Positions 20,333 through 27,995 of a stretch of 64,000 nucleotides of DNA are shown here, in pieces (within the stretch, counting starts at the first letter, position 1; the number at the start of each line of letters is the position of its first letter). The notes beneath the pieces were generated by a model. That model worked only from the letters and a program-made list of their open reading frames with translations. It was not told where the DNA came from and ran no database searches. Source of the stretch: Mobilicoccus caccae (GTDB lineage Bacteria > Actinomycetota > Actinomycetes > Actinomycetales > Dermatophilaceae); the NCBI RefSeq assembly GCF_030161635.1, contig NZ_BSUO01000001.1, positions 1,779,199 through 1,843,198 of the forward strand. Reading direction: 5' to 3'. The position numbers and the translations under genes are program-made.

Positions 20333-20572
20333 TCAGTCGCGACCGAAGCGTTGGTAGGCGGCCTGGCGGGTGGTGTCGAGTGCGGCACCGATGATGGTCC
20401 AGGAGTCTCCAGCTTCTCGGGCTGCACTCACTGCATCGCGGAGTTCCTGCTCGGCGTCCGCGACGCCCTTGCGGGCAGCCAGGATTCGTCGGAAGTGGAC
20501 CGCGTCGCGCGCCGGGTGCGCGCCGACATCGAGCCGGTCCAGTCCAGTGGAGTCGTCGTGCGTCACAGTCAT
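20333..20572 (-). CDS. Small HTH-like protein, possible antitoxin carried by the IS element
   Basis: 79 residues from the ATG at 20572, which has AGGTGAG upstream; an ATG at 20581 is also possible. A central helix (AARKGVADAEQELRDAVSAA) is followed by DSWTIIGAALDTTRQAAYQRFGRD, which looks like the helix-turn-helix of small actinobacterial DNA-binding proteins. It starts 10 bp after the stop of the upstream toxin-like reading frame on the same strand. This gene order and the palindromic promoter suggest a toxin-antitoxin module, but I recognise the family only by general form. Confidence 0.55.
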   Translation of the reverse strand: MTVTHDDSTGLDRLDVGAHPARDAVHFRRILAARKGVADAEQELRDAVSAAREAGDSWTIIGAALDTTRQAAYQRFGRD

Positions 20573-20582
20573 CGCTCTCACC

Positions 20583-20819
20583 TCATCTCAGGTAGTCGTA
20601 GAACTTCGGTCTCAGTAGATCTGCGTGAATGACGCGTGTTGGCCGGTCGGCGGGCACTGCCACGAGCTCGAGCAGCCGACCGTGCTGATCGGCGCCGATC
20701 ACCAAGAGGCGGTCTTCCCCGTCGTACTCGTATTCGATGACTCTCATCGCGTTGTGCCATGCCTATTCGACCTCGTCATCCGTGATCCCGTGCTTGCGCG
20801 CTGAATCGCGAAGTTCCAC
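20583..20819 (-). pseudogene. Toxin-like small protein gene interrupted by an in-frame TAG
   Basis: From GTG 20819 the frame reads VELRDSARKHGITDDEVE, then TAG at codon 19 (20765-20763), then [20 protein letters not shown] and on to [14 protein letters not shown] before TGA. The two halves together look like a common small actinobacterial protein beginning with an RDSARKHG-like motif, found beside small HTH proteins and suspected to be a toxin. The amber codon probably replaced a glutamine CAG by one C-to-T change. A truncated product could start at ATG 20747. The frame is otherwise free of stops, so inactivation looks recent. Confidence 0.6.
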
Positions 20820-20821
20820 TC

Positions 20822-20854
20822 GTAAAGGTTACCTTTACAAGGCTATGGCGTCAA
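20822..20854 (-). promoter_or_regulatory. Promoter with overlapping palindrome for the toxin-antitoxin-like pair
   Basis: On the minus strand, TTGACG (20854-20849), a 17-bp spacer and TAACCT (20831-20826) form a near-consensus sigma-70 promoter. The GTG start is 6 nt beyond the -10, implying a leaderless mRNA. A perfect inverted repeat GTAAAGGT-t-ACCTTTAC (20822-20838) covers the -10, the classic layout of an autorepressed toxin-antitoxin promoter. Confidence 0.65.
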
Positions 20855-20915
20855 GACTTGCTTTACACAGGGACATGCCGCGGGGCGCGCACTGCGGATG
20901 TCACTTTGTAGCGAA

Positions 20916-20929
20916 TTGAGAGACACGCC
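20916..20929 (-). repeat. Right terminal inverted repeat of the IS element
   Basis: TTGAGAGACACGCC, an exact complement of the left repeat. It is followed by CCTAG; the TAG complement is the stop codon of the next gene. Confidence 0.85.
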
Positions 20930-20930
20930 C

Positions 20931-21302
20931 CTAGAGCCGGGGCACGTAGGTCTTGCCGCGGAGCGCGTCGGACACGAGCTCGGTGGCCCGGGCCACCGCC
21001 CGCAGGCGCAGACCTTCGGCCTCGAGCGCGGCCAGCACCTCGGGGATCACCTCGGGTTCGAGGTGATCCCCGAGGCCGACGCGGGCCGTGCGATAGCAGG
21101 TGCGCATCGCCTCGACCTGCGCGTCGACGTGGTGTCTGGCGATCCAGGCCAGCGCGACGGGCTGCCGCCGCCACACCGGCTGCCCCCGGTGGTCGGCCGG
21201 ACACTGGTCGAGCAGCCATTCGGTGGCGGCCTGCTCCCACCCGGGGGTTCCGGCCGGGGGCACCCCGACCGGCCAGCCCGGTGGCGTCCGCGAGTCGTTC
21301 AC
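20931..21302 (-). CDS. Conserved hypothetical protein next to the IS element
   Basis: 123 residues, family not recognised. The N-terminus is Pro/Gly-rich (PPGWPVGVPPAGTPGWEQ), followed by a mostly helical region with LLDQCPADHRGQPVWRRQP, VALAWIARHHVDAQVEAMR and VARATELVSDALRGKTYVPRL. No signal peptide, membrane segment or catalytic motif is visible. It is divergent from the HIT gene. The IS element ends exactly at its TAG stop, leaving the coding region intact. Confidence 0.65.
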   Translation of the reverse strand: MNDSRTPPGWPVGVPPAGTPGWEQAATEWLLDQCPADHRGQPVWRRQPVALAWIARHHVDAQVEAMRTCYRTARVGLGDHLEPEVIPEVLAALEAEGLRLRAVARATELVSDALRGKTYVPRL

Positions 21303-21358
21303 CCCTCCAGGATGCCGCAGGGCACCGACGACCCTCCCGAAGGACGCGGCCGCCCGTC

Positions 21359-21364
21359 TAGGGT
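21359..21364 (+). promoter_or_regulatory. -10 element (TAGGGT) of the HIT gene, probable leaderless start
   Basis: TAGGGT ends 6 nt before the ATG at 21371, with no ribosome-binding site between. Confidence 0.45.
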
Positions 21365-21370
21365 GGCGCC

Positions 21371-21808
21371 ATGACGACGATCTTCAGCCGCATCATCGAC
21401 GGAGAGATCCCCGGCCGGTTCGTCTGGTCGGACGAGAGGTGCGTCGCCTTCCTGTCCGCGGCGCCGCTGCAGCCCGGACACACGCTGGTGGTGCCCCGGC
21501 ACGAAGTCGACCGGTGGATCGACGCCAACCCCGACCTGTTCGTCCACCTCAGCCGGGTGGCGCAGATCATCGGTCAAGCCCAACAGGCCGAGTTCGACTG
21601 CGCCCGACCCGGTCTCATCATTCAGGGCTTCGAGGTCGACCACCTGCACCTGCACGTCTGGCCCACGTGGTCACCGGCCGACTACGACTTCCGCAACGCC
21701 GATTCCGACCCGGACGCGGCGATGATGGACCAGGCCGCGCAGCGGCTCCGGGCGCGTCTGCGTGAGGACGGGCAGGCCGCCGCTCACGTTCCGGACGAAC
21801 CGGCCTGA
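21371..21808 (+). CDS. HIT-family protein (nucleotide hydrolase/transferase)
   Basis: 145 residues. It opens IFSRIIDGEIPGRFVWSDERC, the standard HIT N-terminus, and carries the histidine triad in EVDHLHLHVWP near residue 97. HIT proteins hydrolyse phosphoramidate or dinucleotide bonds; the exact substrate cannot be read from sequence. The 3' end overlaps the convergent hydrolase gene by 25 bp. Confidence 0.9.
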   Translation: MTTIFSRIIDGEIPGRFVWSDERCVAFLSAAPLQPGHTLVVPRHEVDRWIDANPDLFVHLSRVAQIIGQAQQAEFDCARPGLIIQGFEVDHLHLHVWPTWSPADYDFRNADSDPDAAMMDQAAQRLRARLREDGQAAAHVPDEPA

Positions 21809-22590
21809 GCTCGCTCGCGCGTCTGCTCGAGGAAGGCGTCGACCAGCGTGGCCACCCGCACGGGAGCCTCGTCCGGTCCGTAGTGCCCGGCGTCGGGCAA
21901 CACCTCGATGCGCAGGTCCGGCCAGAACTCACCCCAGGTGGCGCGGATCGTCTCCTCGCCCAGGGCCGGGTCGTGGCCGCCGACGACGACCATCGCCGGC
22001 AGCCCCGCCACGCGCTGCACCGCCTCACGCAGTTCCTCGGCGAAGTCGGCCTCGGCCCAGGCCCGCAGGTGCGACCCGAAGGCCTCCTCTCGCGTCGTCG
22101 CCGAGTGGGAGACCACGCTCTGCACCCACGTCTGCGTGAGCCGGGTGCCCGTGGTGAGGTCGATGATCGCCGCGCGGGAACCGTGGTCGGCGGGAGCGCC
22201 GTAGAACAACCCCCGCGCCCGCTCGTCGAAGGGCGTCGGGGTGGGCCCGGTGGGGCTGATGCCGATGAGCGCCTCGACCCTTTCGGGCGCGTCGGCGACG
22301 ACCCGCAGGGCCGCTCCACCACCCATCGAGTGGCCGACGAGCGAGAACCGCGGCGCGTCGCGACGGTCGGCCTCCGCGAGCACGTCACCGGCGATCTCGG
22401 CCAGGGTGTACTCCCCCGGCTCGTCCCGTCGCTGCCCGTGACCGCGGTAGTCGAGGAAGACGTGCGTGGCCGCCTCGGGGTCGAGGGATCGTGGGACCTC
22501 ACCCCAGGCGGTGGCGGACCCGAACCACCCGTGGAGCCAGAAGACCGTGCGGGGGCCATGGCCGACGTGGCGGGCGGGGGTGGCGGGCAT
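21784..22590 (-). CDS. Alpha/beta-fold hydrolase
   Basis: 268 residues from ATG 22590, chosen because AAGGAG lies 5 nt before it; an in-frame upstream extension would run into the iron-regulated promoter. The fold is clear: FWLHGWFGSATAW (oxyanion region), VFLDYRGHGQ, nucleophile SLVGHSMGGGAAL, acid in VVVGGHDPALGEE, and histidine in LPDAGHYGPDEAP. It is a cytoplasmic esterase/hydrolase with no predictable substrate. Confidence 0.85.
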   Translation of the reverse strand: MPATPARHVGHGPRTVFWLHGWFGSATAWGEVPRSLDPEAATHVFLDYRGHGQRRDEPGEYTLAEIAGDVLAEADRRDAPRFSLVGHSMGGGAALRVVADAPERVEALIGISPTGPTPTPFDERARGLFYGAPADHGSRAAIIDLTTGTRLTQTWVQSVVSHSATTREEAFGSHLRAWAEADFAEELREAVQRVAGLPAMVVVGGHDPALGEETIRATWGEFWPDLRIEVLPDAGHYGPDEAPVRVATLVDAFLEQTRERAQAGSSGT

Positions 22591-22697
22591 CGCGACTCCT
22601 TCGTCGTGGGAGGGACCGAGCCTAGCCCGGAAGAACCGGGAGGAGCCCGGACGACCGGAGATCTGGGGTGCACCCCCGGCTCGATTCACACCCGCCG

Positions 22698-22716
22698 TTA
22701 GGTTAGCGTTGCCTAA
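22698..22716 (+). promoter_or_regulatory. DtxR/IdeR-type iron box
   Basis: TTAGGTTAGCGTTGCCTAA closely matches the 19-bp DtxR/IdeR consensus in both half-sites and lies 34 bp before the siderophore-binding lipoprotein gene. With Fe2+ a DtxR-like repressor should shut the importer operon off. Confidence 0.88.
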
Positions 22717-22749
22717 CTGCTTCATTCATCCTCTCGATCGGAGTCCTCG

Positions 22750-23754
22750 ATGCGTCGCGTCGTCACCCCCACCGTGATCACCACGATCCTCGCCCTCACC
22801 CTCGCCGGATGCGGTGGCCAGGCAGGCGGAGCGGGATCGGGTGGCGCCGACGCGGCCGCACAGTCGCCCGCGGGTGAGGCGGGCACGGTCAAGGTCGAGG
22901 CGAACAACGGCACGGTCGAGGTGCCGGCCAACCCCCAGCGTGTCGTCGCCCTCGACAGCACCGCCTTCGAGACGCTCCAGGCCTTCGGCATCACGCCGGT
23001 GGCCGCCCCCAAGCAGCTCCTCCCGGCGAACATGAAGGCCTGGGCCGACAACACCGCGATCCTCGACGTCGGCACCCACCGCGAGCCCAAGCTCGAGGTC
23101 ATCGCCCAGGCCAAGCCCGACCTCATCGTCGGCGGCAAGCGCTTCGAGAAGGTCACCCCCGACCTGCAGAAGCTCGCCCCCGTCATCGACCTCGCGCCGA
23201 GCACCGAGAAGGACGGCTACGTCGACGCCCTCAAGAAGCAGACGAACAGCCTGGGCGAGATCTTCGGCAAGAAGGAGCAGGCCGACCAGCTCGTCGCGGG
23301 CCTCGACAAGGCCGTCGCCGCCGCAGCCGAGAAGACCTCGGGCCAGAAGGTGTTCCTCGCCAACCACAACGGCGGCAAGATCGACAACGCCGCCGGACGC
23401 ATCGGCGTGCTCCTGCAGCCGCTGGAGATGACCGACGTGTTCGGGACCAAGGCCGACAGCGAGTCCATCCACCAGGACTCCGGCCTCGCCCCGGAGACGG
23501 TGGCGCAGGCAGACCCCGACGTCATGATCGTCATGGACCGCGACGCGGCCACCTCCACCACGCGTGACACCGCCACCCCCGCCAGCCAGACCGTGGCCGC
23601 GCAGAAGGCCTGGGCCAACACGACGTTCACCAAGAACGACGCGGTGATCTACCTCGCCGACAACTTCTACGTCACCGAGGGCATCCAGGCCTACACCGAC
23701 GCCTACACCAAGATCGCCGAGGTCCTCGGCGCATCCGCGACCGCCACCTCCTGA
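22750..23754 (+). CDS. Siderophore-binding lipoprotein of an iron ABC importer
   Basis: 334 residues. The signal peptide ends in a lipobox LTLAGC with the lipidated cysteine at C21. The mature protein is a FatB/CeuA-like periplasmic-binding fold: PQRVVALDSTAFETLQAFGI, then AQAKPDLIVGGKRF, and a C-terminal block LADNFYVTEGIQAYTDAYT. It would capture a ferric siderophore outside the membrane and deliver it to the two permeases encoded downstream. Its stop overlaps the first permease start (TGATG). It is controlled by the DtxR box upstream. Confidence 0.9.
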   Translation: MRRVVTPTVITTILALTLAGCGGQAGGAGSGGADAAAQSPAGEAGTVKVEANNGTVEVPANPQRVVALDSTAFETLQAFGITPVAAPKQLLPANMKAWADNTAILDVGTHREPKLEVIAQAKPDLIVGGKRFEKVTPDLQKLAPVIDLAPSTEKDGYVDALKKQTNSLGEIFGKKEQADQLVAGLDKAVAAAAEKTSGQKVFLANHNGGKIDNAAGRIGVLLQPLEMTDVFGTKADSESIHQDSGLAPETVAQADPDVMIVMDRDAATSTTRDTATPASQTVAAQKAWANTTFTKNDAVIYLADNFYVTEGIQAYTDAYTKIAEVLGASATATS

Positions 23755-24784
23755 TGACCGCGAGCACCACCGACGAGCGGCCGGCGATCACGCCGGCCGC
23801 TCTCGGCCGTCCTCGACGCATCGCTGTCCGGCTGTTGCTGGTGGGGCTGTGCATCGCGGCGGCCTCCCTGACCGTCACCTCACTGTTCGTGGGCGGGTAC
23901 GACATCCGGTTCTCCGAGCTCGCCTCGGACCCCGAACAGCTGCGGATGTTCCTCATCTCCCGCGTCCCCCGCACCCTGGCGCTGGTGTTCGCCGCCACCG
24001 CCATGAGCGTCTGCGGGGTCATCATGCAGATGATCACGCAGAACCGGTTCGTCGAGCCCACCACCGCCGGCACGAGCGACTGGGCGGGCCTCGGCATCCT
24101 GCTGACCTTCATCCTCTGGCCCGGCGCGCCGGTCATGGCCCGGATGGTCCTGGCCAGCACCTGCGCGTTCCTCGGGACCCTGGCGTTCCTCGCGATCATG
24201 CGCCGGATCGCGGTGCGCGACTCCGTCGTCCTCCCCTGGCCGGCATCATGCTCGGCGCCGTCGTCGGAGCAATCTCGACCTTCCTCGCCGGCCGGTTCAA
24301 CCTGCTGCAGTCGATGTCGGCGTGGCGCTCAGGCGGGTTCAACTCCATCGTCGAGGGGTTCTACGAGCCCTTGTGGGCCGTCGTCGTCATCTCGATCATC
24401 GCGTGGATCGCGGCCGACCGGTTCACCGTCGCGGGCCTGGGTGAGGAGACCGCCACCAACCTCGGCCTCAACTACCGCGCCGTCGTGCTCTTCGGCACCG
24501 TCCTCGTGGCGCTGGCCACCGGAATCACCTCCGTCGTCGTCGGATTCATCCCCTTCCTCGGACTCATCGTGCCCAACCTCGTGTCGATGCTGCTGGGCGA
24601 CGACCTGCGCCGCAACCTCCCCTGGGTCGCGCTCACCGGCACCGTCCTGCTGCTCGTCTGCGACCTGATCGGACGCACCGTCATCGCCCCGATGGAGATC
24701 CCCGCCTCGGTGATCCTCGGCGTGGTCGGCGCGTGCGTCTTCATCGCCATCGTCGTGAGGAACCGCGCCCGTGTCAGTGCATGA
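23754..24784 (+). CDS. Iron-siderophore ABC transporter permease 1 (frameshifted)
   Basis: About 343 residues once a missing C near 24233-24237 (CCCC run) is restored: the frame breaks after RDSVVLP and resumes at GIMLGAVVGAISTFLAGRFN. It is a FecCD-family permease with about nine membrane segments. Typical blocks are SRVPRTLALVFAATAMSVCG and, in the second half, GFIPFLGLIVPNLVSMLLGDD with PWVALTGTVLLLVCDLIGR. It pairs with the permease, ATPase and lipoprotein around it. Confidence 0.87.
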
Positions 24785-24856
24785 GTCCACCGAAGCCCCC
24801 GCCGGCCCGGCCTGCGGTCACGCCCGAACCGGCAGGATCGCCCCGCGCGCCCGTGG

Positions 24857-25792
24857 GTGCGGGTCGGCATCGCCTGGGCGGTGGCGCTGGCCGCCCTGGC
24901 CGCCTACCTGTTCGCGTTCGTCGTCGGTCCGCTCGAGTTCGCGTTCTCGCTGCGGTTCCCGACCGCCGGGGCCATCCTCGTGGCGGCGTTCGCCCAGGCC
25001 CTGGCCACGGTGCTCTTCCACACGGTCACCGACAACCGCATCCTCACCCCCTCGATCATGGGGTTCGACAGCCTGTTCGTCCTGATCCAGACGGTGCTGG
25101 TCACCGTCTTCGGCGGCATGATCCTCACCGACCTCGACGGCACCGCCATGCTGCTCGCCCAGACGGCGACGATGATCGCGTTCGCCCTCGTGCTCTACCG
25201 GTGGCTGTTCTCCGGGACGTTCGGCAGCATGCACGTGCTGCTGCTGGTCGGCGTCGTCATCGGGATGGCCTTCCGCAGCATCTCCACCTTTCTCGAGCGG
25301 CTGCTGCACCCGACGGACTACGACCTGCTCTCGGTGGAGCTGTTCGGCCGGATCACCGACGTCGATCCCGCTCAGCTCCCCCTCGCCTTCGCTGTCTGCG
25401 CCCTCGCCGGCGGGGTGGCGTGGAACCGCCGGCACACCCTGGACGCGTTGATCCTCGGGAGGGACACCGCCCTGGGCATCGGCGTGGAGCACCGCCGTGA
25501 GATGACGCTCGCGCTCATCCTCGTCGCGGTCCTCATCTCGTTCTCGACGGCCCTGATCGGTCCGCTCACCTTCTTCGGGTTCGTCATCGCCACCCTCGCC
25601 TACCAGCTCACCGGCACCTACCGTCACGTCGCGGTCGTGCCCATGGCGACCGCTCTCGGTGTCATCGCCCTCGCGGGCGGCCAGTTCCTGCTGCAGCATG
25701 TGTTCTACGCGGCGGGGTTCCTCACGACGATCATCGAGTTCGTGGGCGGCATCTGTTTCTTGTTCCTCCTGCTGAGAAGGAGAAGTCTGTGA
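24857..25792 (+). CDS. Iron-siderophore ABC transporter permease 2
   Basis: 311 residues from GTG 24857, beginning VRVGIAWAVALAALAAYLF. It is a FecCD-family permease with multiple hydrophobic segments; SIMGFDSLFVLIQTVLVTVF and LIGPLTFFGFVIATLAYQLT are typical. The true start may be GTG 24771 (VSVHESTEAPAG) joined through a missing base near 24842 in a CCCC run, which would overlap permease 1 and add about 29 residues. The stop overlaps the ATPase start. Confidence 0.83.
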   Translation: MRVGIAWAVALAALAAYLFAFVVGPLEFAFSLRFPTAGAILVAAFAQALATVLFHTVTDNRILTPSIMGFDSLFVLIQTVLVTVFGGMILTDLDGTAMLLAQTATMIAFALVLYRWLFSGTFGSMHVLLLVGVVIGMAFRSISTFLERLLHPTDYDLLSVELFGRITDVDPAQLPLAFAVCALAGGVAWNRRHTLDALILGRDTALGIGVEHRREMTLALILVAVLISFSTALIGPLTFFGFVIATLAYQLTGTYRHVAVVPMATALGVIALAGGQFLLQHVFYAAGFLTTIIEFVGGICFLFLLLRRRSL

Positions 25793-26571
25793 TCCGCTTC
25801 ACCGACGTCACCAAGACCTACGGGGACCTCACGGTCCTCGGGCCGGTGTCGGGCGAGATCCCCTCCGGCGGTGTCACCTCGCTCGTCGGCGCGAACGGCG
25901 CGGGCAAGTCGACCCTGCTGACGATCATCGGCCGCCTGCTGCGGCCGACCTCGGGTCACATCGAGGTCGGGGGCCTCGACGTGGCCACCGCCTCCCGCCG
26001 CGACCTGGCACGCACCCTGGCGATCCTGCGGCAGGAGAACCATCTGACGGCGCGGCTGCGGGTCGAGGAGCTCGTCACCTTCGGCCGGTTCCCGCACACC
26101 GGCGGGCGGGTCACGCGCGAGGATCGGCAGCACGTGGAGCGGGCGCTGGAGTTCCTCGACCTCGGCGCGTTCCGCAACCGGTTCCTCGACCAGCTCTCCG
26201 GCGGTCAGCGGCAGCGGGCCTTCGTCGCGATGACCATCGCCCAGGACACCGACCACCTGCTGCTGGACGAGCCGCTCAACAACCTCGACATGGCGCACGC
26301 CGCTTCGATGATGCGGCTGGTGCGGCGCGCCGCCGACGAACTCGGCAAGACCGTCGTCATGGTCGTCCACGACATCAACGTCGCCGCCGCGTACTCCGAC
26401 CGCATCGTCGCCCTGCGCGACGGGCACATCGTCGCCGACGGCGGGTGTGGGCAGATCATGACCTCGAGTGTCCTCGCGGACGTCTTCGGCCTGCACATCG
26501 ACGTCCACGAGATCGGTGGGCAGCTCGTGGCGATGCACCACACCGGTGTCCCCCTGAGCACGGTCGCCTGA
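25789..26571 (+). CDS. Iron-siderophore ABC transporter ATPase
   Basis: 260 residues from GTG. Walker A is GANGAGKST near residue 34, the signature is LSGGQRQRAFVAM, Walker B is HLLLDEPLNNLD, and the switch histidine is in MVVHDINVAAAYSD. It belongs to the FepC/CeuD class powering ferric-siderophore uptake. It is the last gene of the DtxR-controlled operon. No siderophore biosynthesis or reductase gene is nearby, suggesting use of siderophores made elsewhere. Confidence 0.92.
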   Translation: MIRFTDVTKTYGDLTVLGPVSGEIPSGGVTSLVGANGAGKSTLLTIIGRLLRPTSGHIEVGGLDVATASRRDLARTLAILRQENHLTARLRVEELVTFGRFPHTGGRVTREDRQHVERALEFLDLGAFRNRFLDQLSGGQRQRAFVAMTIAQDTDHLLLDEPLNNLDMAHAASMMRLVRRAADELGKTVVMVVHDINVAAAYSDRIVALRDGHIVADGGCGQIMTSSVLADVFGLHIDVHEIGGQLVAMHHTGVPLSTVA

Positions 26572-26634
26572 CGCTTTTCGGCTCCGATGGGCAGCGTCGT
26601 CACGCGGCTGCGGGACCGGGAGGATCATGGAGAC

Positions 26635-27309
26635 ATGAAGCGGCTCCCCCACGACTACCCGTGGACGTCGACGCCGGCGGCCGGGCTCCTCGACCGCGGC
26701 CGGTTCCGCGCGCACGCCGATCCGCTTCGGAGCCTCGATCTGCAGGGTCGACGTGCCGTGGTGGCCGTGGGGTCCAACGCCGCGCCCGCCGTGCTCGCCG
26801 CCAAGCTGCCGGAGGCGCGGATCCCCCTGCTGCCCGCGGTGATGACCCACCTGGCCGTCGGGCACTCGGCTCACGTCAGCCTCGCCGGATACATCGCGGC
26901 CGCGCCCTACCCCTACCCGGGGGCCCGCACGCCCGTGATGGTCTCATGGCTGGAGGCGGCCGCGTTGGCCGAGCTCGACGCGACCGAGCCCAACTACGAA
27001 CGCGTCACCGTCTCCTCGGTGGGCGGCGACCTCCACGCCGACACCGCCCTGCACCCCGAGGACGTCGACCTGTACGTGTCCCGGCACGGCGTGGTCGGCA
27101 CGCCGGAGCCCCTCGCCCTCACCACCCAGGAGCGACTCTTCGCCGAACTGGCGCGGGTTCCCGAGCTGTCCTCGGCGCTCGAGGGCGACGTGATCGAGGT
27201 CTGCGCCCGCCTGGCCGACGACCCCGACCTGCGGGCCACCGTCACCGGCCGACTGCCCCGGTGGACCCCCGACTCCCCGGAGACGCCCGCCGCCGACGTC
27301 CCGGGCTAG
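26635..27309 (+). CDS. Conserved actinobacterial protein of unknown function
   Basis: 224 residues from ATG 26635, preceded by GGAG. No family is recognised with confidence. The block RRAVVAVGSNAAPAVLAAKL followed by LDATEPNYERVTV is faintly reminiscent of gamma-glutamylcyclotransferase-like folds (an N-terminal GSN loop), but the catalytic glutamate cannot be placed. It also contains AHVSLAGYIAAAPYPYPGA. It is soluble, with no signal or membrane segment. It lies 63 bp after the iron operon and may be separate from it. Confidence 0.6.
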   Translation: MKRLPHDYPWTSTPAAGLLDRGRFRAHADPLRSLDLQGRRAVVAVGSNAAPAVLAAKLPEARIPLLPAVMTHLAVGHSAHVSLAGYIAAAPYPYPGARTPVMVSWLEAAALAELDATEPNYERVTVSSVGGDLHADTALHPEDVDLYVSRHGVVGTPEPLALTTQERLFAELARVPELSSALEGDVIEVCARLADDPDLRATVTGRLPRWTPDSPETPAADVPG

Positions 27310-27329
27310 GCCGTGCGCGAGTCAGGGAG

Positions 27330-27995
27330 TCATCGGCTCCGGGCCCGGCGGAACAGGACGACGGCGGTGACGGCCTGCACGACGAGCGGGACGAGCACGA
27401 CGAGCACGCCGAGGACGAGCTCGCTCGGCATGGGCGAGACCGACCCGCCGTTGCAGACCTCTCCGCCGTTCACGTACACGCATTCCTCCTGAGCGGTCGT
27501 GAAGAACATCGCGAGGCCCGCGATCCCCCACACCACGACGCCCAGGGGGAACGCGCTCCCGAGGATCAGCCCGCCCCAGGTCTTCTCGCCCCCCGTCCAT
27601 GCCGCGCTCCGGACGAACAGCACCAGGCCGATCACCCAGGCCACCCCGGCGATCGGCCACGCGACCGAAAACAACCCCGCCGCGAACAGGAGCACGACCG
27701 CCCATCGGGCGCCCGGAACCGGATCACGTCCCGGCGTCACCGCCCTGGCGGCGCCCTCCGACGACGATGCGGCGGCCGCCACGAGGGTCGACGGCTCGCC
27801 GAGCCGGTCGAGCACGCTGCGCACCCGGTCGTCCGCGTCGTGCGCGGCGGGATCGATCTCCCCGAGTGCCGCGTCGAGATGCTCGGTGATGTCCGCGACC
27901 AGGTCCGCCGCGTCCTCGGGCGGCAGGAGGGCCGCCGATTCACGCAGCCGGGCGAGGTAGGCGACCACCAACGGATGTGACGTGTCGGTCCTCAT
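27330..27995 (-). CDS. HAAS-domain membrane protein paired with a PadR regulator
   Basis: 221 residues from ATG 27995. The first 60 form a HAAS-like helical domain (PLVVAYLARLRESAALLPPE, then DAADLVADITEHLDAALGE). Hydrophobic segments lie at about 105-145, 155-175 and 190-215. Such proteins are regularly encoded beside PadR repressors and are thought to be envelope sensors or effectors, with unknown role. The ATG overlaps the padR stop (ATGA), so the two are translationally coupled. Confidence 0.78.
   Translation of the reverse strand: MRTDTSHPLVVAYLARLRESAALLPPEDAADLVADITEHLDAALGEIDPAAHDADDRVRSVLDRLGEPSTLVAAAASSSEGAARAVTPGRDPVPGARWAVVLLFAAGLFSVAWPIAGVAWVIGLVLFVRSAAWTGGEKTWGGLILGSAFPLGVVVWGIAGLAMFFTTAQEECVYVNGGEVCNGGSVSPMPSELVLGVLVVLVPLVVQAVTAVVLFRRARSR

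Larger units (their letters stand above)
19588..20929. mobile_element. IS5-family (IS427-like) element with decayed transposase and passenger genes
   Basis: Inverted repeats of 14 bp (GGCGTGTCTCTCAA and its complement) bound about 1.34 kb, and CTA follows or precedes both ends, consistent with a 3-bp target duplication. Inside are the transposase N-terminal two-thirds on the plus strand and, on the minus strand, a small toxin-antitoxin-like pair absent from ordinary IS427 elements (about 0.85 kb). The element lies between ppc and a 123-codon gene whose TAG stop is part of the right CTA flank, so neither neighbour is disrupted. Without the end of the DDE domain it needs a transposase supplied in trans. 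Confidence 0.8.

Noticed and set aside
21784..22725. Longer version of the alpha/beta hydrolase starting at 22725
   Set aside because: It would run across the DtxR box and lacks a ribosome-binding site. ATG 22590 has AAGGAG at the right distance.
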